This document shows positions 16,576-21,276 of a DNA stretch of 21,276 bases, one piece after another; position 1 is the stretch's first letter; each line of letters opens with the position of its first letter. The DNA is from Zetaproteobacteria bacterium. GTDB lineage: Bacteria; Pseudomonadota; Zetaproteobacteria; Mariprofundales; Mariprofundaceae. Below the pieces are notes generated by a model. The model ran no database searches and was not told the origin of the DNA. It saw only the letters and a program-made list of their open reading frames with translations. A program made the position numbers and the translations under genes. The stretch spans positions 1-21,276 of the forward strand of contig JAJRTX010000212.1 of assembly GCA_021545665.1 (NCBI GenBank), in the 5' to 3' direction.

Positions 16576-17405
16576 ACGAACGACGTGCTAAAGCATTCAC
16601 TATTATACTGGCGCTGCCTGCTCTATTTCTGCCCGCGTCCTGTTTGCTATATATCCTGTTCAAAGGTATTCCAGCTCTGGACTGGGCCATGCTGAATGGC
16701 AGCACCCAGGCTGCTGTAGTCTTTGGCAGCGTTGCGTCATTGTGGCCCCAAATTGCCGGTTCTCTGTTGCTTATGCTTGGTGCCTGTGTTCTGGCAGCGC
16801 CCGTTGCATTGGGCGGCGCGTTGTTTCATGCACTGACTGCGAATATGAGGCAACGGCGAAGTCTGCTCGGGATGATGCATCTGCTGGTTGGTATTCCGCC
16901 CATTGTGTATGGCCTGTGCGGTCTGATTATGCTCGTTCATATCCTGCACTGGGGCATTAGCCTGCTCACCGGCATGGTGATTCTGGCAGTCATCATTCTG
17001 CCCATGTTATTGATGAACAGCGTCAATGCCATTGAGCGTGTTTCTTCTGGTAAAACCGAAGCGGCTCGCGCACTGGGCTTAAGCAACGGGCAAATTGTCC
17101 GGCGTGTCTGGCTGCCTGTGGCATGGCCTGCGCTGATGACCGGATTGCTGTTGGGTATGGCGCGTGCTTTGTCGGAAACTGCACCGATTCTGTTCACAGC
17201 CACGGTATTTTCTGGCGTAATATGGCCGGATTCTCTGTTTTCGCCCGTCACCAGTTTGCAGACACATATTTTTTATCTGGCGCAGGAAGGCGCAAATGCC
17301 GAGGCTGTGGATATCGCATGGGCATCAGCGGTAATCCTGCTCATACTTGTGACAGTGCTCAGTTTTAGTGCCTCTGCATTACGAAAAGTCAGGATGGATG
17401 GATGA
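16572..17405 (+). CDS. pstA: Phosphate ABC transporter permease PstA
   Basis: This is the second permease subunit of the phosphate importer, 277 residues with about six membrane helices. The EAA loop is AARALGLSNGQIVRRVWLPV, followed by ARALSETAPILFTA, which is highly typical of PstA. LVGIPPIVYGLCG mirrors the PstC helix. Both ends overlap neighbours by 4 bp, so pstC, pstA and pstB are translationally coupled. Confidence 0.93.
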   Translation: MNERRAKAFTIILALPALFLPASCLLYILFKGIPALDWAMLNGSTQAAVVFGSVASLWPQIAGSLLLMLGACVLAAPVALGGALFHALTANMRQRRSLLGMMHLLVGIPPIVYGLCGLIMLVHILHWGISLLTGMVILAVIILPMLLMNSVNAIERVSSGKTEAARALGLSNGQIVRRVWLPVAWPALMTGLLLGMARALSETAPILFTATVFSGVIWPDSLFSPVTSLQTHIFYLAQEGANAEAVDIAWASAVILLILVTVLSFSASALRKVRMDG

Positions 17406-18214
17406 ATACAAAGAAAAAAATAACCGTTCCACAGGTAGAGATGCCAGAACAGCTTGCCGCTAAGGATGCTGAAGACATCAGCCTGTATGTATCAAAATTG
17501 AGCCTTACAATTGGGGATAAAGATATTCTCCGGAATATTTCATTTGCTCTTTCGGGTCAGGGGATGAATGTCCTGATCGGGCCATCCGGCGCGGGTAAAA
17601 GCACGCTGCTGCGCTGTCTTAATCTTCTGCATACAGACTGGTGTGGCGAATTTCATGTAATGGGCCATGATGCCCGCTGCTGGCCTGATGGTGAAGATGA
17701 ACTACGCCGAACCATTGGACTGATTGCACAGAAGCCGACGCTATTTCCATGCTCAATTCAACAAAATATCGTCTTCGGGCTAAGTAGAAAAGAACGCAGC
17801 CATATGTCGGAAATTCGTATCGAAAAGGTCTTAAAACAAGCTGCATTGTGGGATGAAGTAAAAAACCGCCTGCATGATCATGCAGCTACACTGTCTGTCG
17901 GTCAGCAACAACGCCTGTGTATTGCCCGGGCGCTGATGCTTTCTCCAAAGATACTGCTGCTTGATGAGCCAACAGCATCACTCGACCCACGTTCAAAACA
18001 GTTTATTGAAGCATCGCTCTTTGAACTGGCGCAGGAAATGCCCGTACTGTGCGTTACTCACGATATTGAGCAGGCAAAACGACTGGATGGCCAGATCATC
18101 TTCATGTGCGATGGACGCCTGATTGAGTCAGGTGATAGCAAATTATTCTTTAAACATCCGAACCGTATTGAAAGTCGTGAATTTCTGCGCTGGTCCGTCT
18201 GCGACTGTAGCTAA
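17402..18214 (+). CDS. pstB: Phosphate ABC transporter ATPase PstB
   Basis: This is the cytoplasmic ATPase of the phosphate importer, 270 residues, with a 25-30 residue N-terminal extension before the ATPase fold. Walker A is GPSGAGKS (60-67), the Q-loop is IAQKPTLFP (Gln110), Walker B is ILLLDEP (184-190) and the H-loop is His220. The signature reads LSVGQ (164-168) instead of LSGGQ, a change at the first glycine; the serine and last glycine are kept. Usual PstB proteins have PTPFP at the Q-loop, here PTLFP, so it is a divergent member. Context with pstSCA fixes the role. No phoU follows. Confidence 0.9.
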   Translation: MNTKKKITVPQVEMPEQLAAKDAEDISLYVSKLSLTIGDKDILRNISFALSGQGMNVLIGPSGAGKSTLLRCLNLLHTDWCGEFHVMGHDARCWPDGEDELRRTIGLIAQKPTLFPCSIQQNIVFGLSRKERSHMSEIRIEKVLKQAALWDEVKNRLHDHAATLSVGQQQRLCIARALMLSPKILLLDEPTASLDPRSKQFIEASLFELAQEMPVLCVTHDIEQAKRLDGQIIFMCDGRLIESGDSKLFFKHPNRIESREFLRWSVCDCS

Positions 18215-18229
18215 GGAAGTGCTGATTAA

Positions 18230-18256
18230 TGCAGTGTTCCGAAGACTGCAATTTTC
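18230..18256 (+). terminator. Probable intrinsic terminator after pstB
   Basis: A near-perfect dyad TGCAGT-g-TTC-c-GAA-g-ACTGCA (18230-18250) is followed by ATTTTC on the plus strand, 16 bases after the pstB stop. It would end the pst transcript before the convergent sulP gene. Confidence 0.6.
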
Positions 18257-18331
18257 TGCATAGTATAGTTGAAATGAACGGGTCGGGAAGCAGTATCAGG
18301 GTGCAGTCATAAGCCCTATATAATCTGCAGA

Positions 18332-19861
18332 CTAAGCCAATTTATCGTCGGCGACGTGGTAGTGGGGATCTTCCTTGATATTGACTTCGACCAGACCGCC
18401 CGCATTTTCCAGCAACTGCCTGCATTCGGATGAGAGATGACGCAAATGTAGCTTTTTTCCTGTTTTGGCATATTTTTCAGCCAGATTGTCAATGGTTTCA
18501 ATTGCCGAGTGATCAGCCACACGGGAATGAGCAAAATCGATAATCACATTATCCGGATCATCCTTCACATCGAACAGTTCATTAAAGCGGTGAACCGATG
18601 CGAAAAAGAGTGGTCCGTGTATAATATAGATTTTACTGCCGGTTTTATTCAGATGGGTTTCGGCATATACGTGACGAGCCTGCTTCCAGGCAAAGATAAG
18701 GGCTGTGGCAATCACACCAACAATCACGGCAATCGCAAGGTCGGATGCTACGGTGACAGCGGCAACAAGAATGGCGACAAATGAATCCTCGCGAGGAACC
18801 TTGTTGAGAAGATTGAAACTACCCCATTCAAAGGTTCCGATTACCACCATGAACATGATGCCGACCAGTGCAGCCACCGGAATTATTTCAATCAGTGGTG
18901 AGGCGAACAGGATGAAACTGAGCAGGAACAGTGCTGCGGCAATACCGGATAGATTGCGCAGGCCACCGGATGAGATGTTGATCATGCTCTGGCCGATCAT
19001 GGCACATCCACCCATGCCGCCAAAGAAGCCGGTCACTATATTGGCAGCACCTTGACCCATAGATACACGGTTACCCTGACCACGCGTATCGGTCATTTCA
19101 TCGATCACACTCATGGTCAGTAACGATTCAATCAGACCGATAGCAGCCAGAATGACGGCATAGGGAAAGATAATCTGCAGTGTCTCCAGATTGAATGAGA
19201 TATCAGGGATATGGAGAGGTGGCAAGCCACCGCCTATTCTGGCGATATCACCAACTGATTTTGTGTCCAGTCCAGCAAAAATAACAATCAGTGAAACAAT
19301 GGTTATAGCCACCAGGCCGGCAGGAAGGGCGCGTGTGAGTTTGGGTAAAAAATACATAATTATCATAGTTAATATTACCAGTCCCAGCATGATGTACAGT
19401 GGGGCACCACTCATCCATGTTGTTATGCCGTCTGTACTGGTAATTTGAAATTGACCCATCTGGGCCAGGAAAATCACGATGGCCAGCCCGTTTACAAAAC
19501 CGAGCAATACCGGATAGGGCACCATGCGAATGAATTTACCCAGTTTTAGCAGTCCGAAAATAACTTGCAATACACCCATTAGAACGACGGTGGCAAACAG
19601 ATATTCCAAGCCATACTCGGCAACCAGTGCCACCATCACCACGGCCAGAGCCCCGGTGGCGCCGGAAATCATACCGGGACGCCCACCCACCAAAGAGGTG
19701 ATGAGTCCGACCATGAAGGCCGCATACAAACCAACCAGTGGGTGTACACCGGCCACAAAGGCAAAAGCGACAGCCTCCGGCACAAGTGCCAAGGCTACGG
19801 TCAGCCCGGAAAGAATATCATCCTTGGCTTTGGCCGCATGACTATAATATAACTGAAACAT
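18332..19861 (-). CDS. SulP-family inorganic anion transporter with STAS domain
   Basis: SulP proteins move sulfate, bicarbonate or other anions across the inner membrane. This 509-residue protein starts with the family mark [20 protein letters not shown], has some 10-12 hydrophobic helices to about residue 390, and ends in a STAS domain (about 410-495, with [14 protein letters not shown]). The substrate cannot be told from the sequence; bicarbonate (BicA-like) and sulfate are both possible. The ATG at 19861 is chosen over an in-frame GTG at 19885 because GGGAG precedes it by 6 bases. The gene is single and converges on pstB. Confidence 0.9.
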   Translation of the reverse strand: MFQLYYSHAAKAKDDILSGLTVALALVPEAVAFAFVAGVHPLVGLYAAFMVGLITSLVGGRPGMISGATGALAVVMVALVAEYGLEYLFATVVLMGVLQVIFGLLKLGKFIRMVPYPVLLGFVNGLAIVIFLAQMGQFQITSTDGITTWMSGAPLYIMLGLVILTMIIMYFLPKLTRALPAGLVAITIVSLIVIFAGLDTKSVGDIARIGGGLPPLHIPDISFNLETLQIIFPYAVILAAIGLIESLLTMSVIDEMTDTRGQGNRVSMGQGAANIVTGFFGGMGGCAMIGQSMINISSGGLRNLSGIAAALFLLSFILFASPLIEIIPVAALVGIMFMVVIGTFEWGSFNLLNKVPREDSFVAILVAAVTVASDLAIAVIVGVIATALIFAWKQARHVYAETHLNKTGSKIYIIHGPLFFASVHRFNELFDVKDDPDNVIIDFAHSRVADHSAIETIDNLAEKYAKTGKKLHLRHLSSECRQLLENAGGLVEVNIKEDPHYHVADDKLA

Positions 19862-19983
19862 GGAAACTCCCGGGGCGGCGCACACTAGTTACGTTATTGT
19901 TTGTTGTAAAAAATATACCGGAACCAGGCGTTGTTAGATGAGTGTTAAATGTACCTGTGTCTATCTGAATTTAGTGGCAGGGA

Positions 19984-20016
19984 AAGAAAAATGCGGGCCA
20001 TTTACGACCCGCATTT
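19984..20016 (-). terminator. Intrinsic terminator of the OmpA-like lipoprotein gene
   Basis: A perfect 9 bp inverted repeat AAATGCGGG / CCCGCATTT (19989-19997 and 20008-20016) is followed on the minus strand by TTTTTCTTT. It lies 37 bases after the lipoprotein stop. A second small hairpin, CAGGC-TTTT-GCCTG, sits between at 20029-20042. Confidence 0.8.
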
Positions 20017-20052
20017 CCATTTTTCCAACAGGCTTTTGCCTGATTGTCAGAG

Positions 20053-20697
20053 TTATTGCACGCGGAGCTCAACGCGCCGGTTCTGTGCCTTGCCTTCCTG
20101 AGTGGAATTACTGGCAACTGGCTGACTTTCACCGTAACCTCTGGATGCCATACGGCCCTCATCAATGCCATGTGAAGCCAGATAGTTTCTAACACTTGCT
20201 GCCCGTCGATCAGAAAGCGCAAGGTTGTAAGTATCTTTACCGTCACTGTCGGTATGTGCTGCAACTTCGACTTTGATATCGGAGCGCCGTGTCAGTGTGG
20301 CAACAGCATTATCCAGAATCGCCGTTGATTCCGGTGTCAGTTCAGCACTGTCATGTTTGAAGTTGACGCCTTTCAACGAAATAATTTCAACAGGTTTCGG
20401 CTTGCAGTTCTCAATGGCCTGTGTACGTGCTTCTTTGGCCTTTGATTCAGCTTTAGCAATCAGGCCGGATGTTTCTTCCGGGTGAACGTTGCCCTCGTTC
20501 AATTCATGCGCAGCATGATACAATGTAGCTACGGCCTGGGCCTGAAGTTTAGGAGCGCATTTCTCAGCGTCTGCTTGCTTGGCGGCCGCAATAGCTTAGC
20601 GCGCATTGGCAAGCTCGCTTCTGTCAATATTCATTGATGTGGCACAGGCTGATAAAGAAACGGTGGCAGCAAGGAGTATGAAACGGCTTCTCATCAT
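20053..20697 (-). pseudogene. OmpA-like peptidoglycan-binding lipoprotein, interrupted by TAA
   Basis: Reading leftward from the tandem ATGs at 20697 and 20694 gives a lipoprotein signal (RSRFILLAATVSLSAC, lipobox LSAC, Cys18). A helical segment follows, and codon 34 is TAA (20598-20596) in the middle of ELANAR*AIAAAKQAD. The frame then continues open for 180 codons through KPVEIISLKGVNFKHDSAEL into a full OmpA-C domain (TDSDGKDTYNLALSDRRA, ending RRVELRVQ). One C-to-T change from CAA would explain the stop. AGGAGG precedes the ATGs. OmpA-C domains tether the outer membrane to peptidoglycan. The rest of the frame is intact, so this is either a recent mutation or a sequence error. Confidence 0.82.
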
Positions 20698-20945
20698 CAA
20701 CCTCCTGCCTGGGTTGCATGTTCTTCAGCCATTCTGATAAATTCACGTGCAACATCCAGATCTTGCTGGTCTTTTTCTTCACTGGCTATGGCCGCCAACT
20801 CTCGTGCCAGATGGGCATGGTAAGTATTGTTGCCTTGCAGTTGTGCTGCGAGGGCTTCACCCCGCTCGTCAACTCCGGTGAACAGACTTGCATTTGCAGG
20901 CATGGAAAAGGCAAGTAGAGTAAATAATAAAGCTAAAATTCGCAT
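20697..20945 (-). CDS. Small exported helical protein, partner of the OmpA-like lipoprotein
   Basis: I do not recognise the family with certainty. The 82-residue protein has a clear signal peptide (MRILALLFTLLAFSMPANA, cleavage after residue 19). The mature part of about 60 residues is charged and helix-rich, ending AREFIRMAEEHATQAGG. It resembles the helical DUF4398-type segment often found before OmpA-C domains in lipoproteins. AGGAGG with 6-base spacing precedes the ATG. Its stop (TGA) overlaps the first ATG of the lipoprotein gene by one base, so both are read from one mRNA and probably work together in the periplasm. Confidence 0.7.
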   Translation of the reverse strand: MRILALLFTLLAFSMPANASLFTGVDERGEALAAQLQGNNTYHAHLARELAAIASEEKDQQDLDVAREFIRMAEEHATQAGG

Positions 20946-20968
20946 GATTTTCCTCCTTGGTTACGACT

Positions 20969-20996
20969 AGTATAGTAAATGATTTCCCATTTACAA
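20969..20996 (-). promoter_or_regulatory. Predicted promoter of the small-protein/lipoprotein operon
   Basis: On the minus strand TTGTAA (20996-20991) and TATACT (20974-20969) are separated by 16 bp. The -10 matches consensus at 5 of 6 positions and the -35 at 4 of 6. It lies 24 bases upstream of the 82-residue gene. Confidence 0.5.
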
Positions 20997-21009
20997 CTAT
21001 TTGGGAAAT
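20982..21009. promoter_or_regulatory. Inverted repeat over the -35 region, candidate operator
   Basis: ATTTCCCA (20982-20989) and TGGGAAAT (21002-21009) are exact inverted copies 12 bp apart. The spacer contains the predicted -35 hexamer, a position suited to repression. No regulator is identified. Confidence 0.4.
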
Positions 21010-21153
21010 ATATTGAAAAAAAATGGTAGTTATACCTTTGACATACGTAACAAGTACGAACCCCGTGCACTATACTTCTGTTACAGGTGGTGGGATAAAG
21101 TGACGCTCGCCGCCCCGACTTTAAACGCTAGTTATACTAGTACACAGTCTATA

Positions 21154-21276
21154 TTATAAGGTCGGGTACAGGTGTTTCAATTTAACTCTTGCATCCTGAA
21201 CAGTGAAACGCCAGTTCATTTCACTTTTGATCGCATTTCTATCTTTTACCCAAGCTGAAACTTCCTGAGTTAAATA
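21154..21276 (-). mobile_element. IS630-family transposase, C-terminal end (partial)
   Basis: The last 40 codons of a leftward gene that enters from the right edge are readable, ending in TAA at 21156-21154. The translation includes EVSAWVKDRNAIKSEMNW and then RFTVQDARVKLKHLYPTL. This is the typical C-terminus of IS630-family DDE transposases (W-F-T-DAR-KLK-LYP pattern). The frame is open to the edge, so the element continues outside and its integrity cannot be judged. Its end should lie between this stop and about 20980. CTAG, a preferred IS630 target, occurs at 21128-21131 and 21137-21140, but no boundary can be fixed. Confidence 0.82.

Noticed and set aside
20053..20523. Shorter OmpA-domain gene starting at TTG 20523
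   Set aside because: It would lack the lipoprotein signal encoded in frame just upstream; the interrupted full-length gene explains the sequence better.
21038..21076. Plus-strand TTGACA (21038-21043) with TATACT (21071-21076)
   Set aside because: The spacer is 27 bp, too long for a sigma70 promoter, and no rightward gene follows.

Overview
The window is about 21 kb of gene-dense chromosome from a Gram-negative bacterium. It carries LPS heptose genes, outer-membrane lipoproteins, an Mla-type lipid transporter, a type IV pilus motor ATPase and an LpoA-type murein synthase activator. The gene set and the rsmI/lpoA/yraN/gmhA/dolP neighbourhood point to Pseudomonadota, either a gammaproteobacterium or a relative such as a zetaproteobacterium. 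The lineage is an inference and cannot be fixed without a database search. The window reads mostly as a core genome with one mobile-element scar at the right edge.

Left part, 1-4600. A few codons of an unseen leftward gene start at the left edge. Next come leftward arfB (ribosome rescue), a DnaQ-like exonuclease and pilU (type IV pilus ATPase). A 118 bp inverted-repeat element sits just downstream of pilU. Rightward ppk2 (polyphosphate kinase 2) follows and ends 6 bp from a convergent TPR-protein gene.

Middle left, 3788-8246 (leftward). This is one tightly coupled operon: alr, mlaE, mlaF, mlaD and a periplasmic TPR protein. Three junctions are 4 bp stop/start overlaps and one is a 1 bp gap. 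It joins D-alanine synthesis to a lipid-transport ABC core with an unusually long MlaD and no MlaC or MlaB.

Middle, 8557-12429 (leftward). The order is rsmI, yraN, gmhA, an unrecognised 317-residue conserved-looking protein, dolP (BON lipoprotein) and hldC. gmhA and hldC supply two steps of ADP-heptose synthesis for the LPS core. lpoA diverges from rsmI with under 40 bp between starts. This resembles the E. coli rsmI-lpoA-yraN-diaA-dolP locus, with a catalytically intact GmhA in the diaA slot.

Right, 14405-18214. A 474 bp gap with several RNA-like hairpins precedes pstS-pstC-pstA-pstB, a compact phosphate importer closed by a hairpin terminator. No phoU or phoB lies in view.

Right edge, 18215-21276. 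A leftward SulP anion transporter with a STAS domain is followed by a leftward pair: a small exported 82-residue protein and an OmpA-like lipoprotein. The lipoprotein is broken by an in-frame TAA at codon 34. Upstream of that pair, the last 40 codons of an IS630-family transposase run off the window.

No CRISPR array, rRNA, tRNA or clear defence system was seen. The best leads are the unrecognised heptose-operon protein, the structured pst leader, the interrupted lipoprotein and the small inverted-repeat element.
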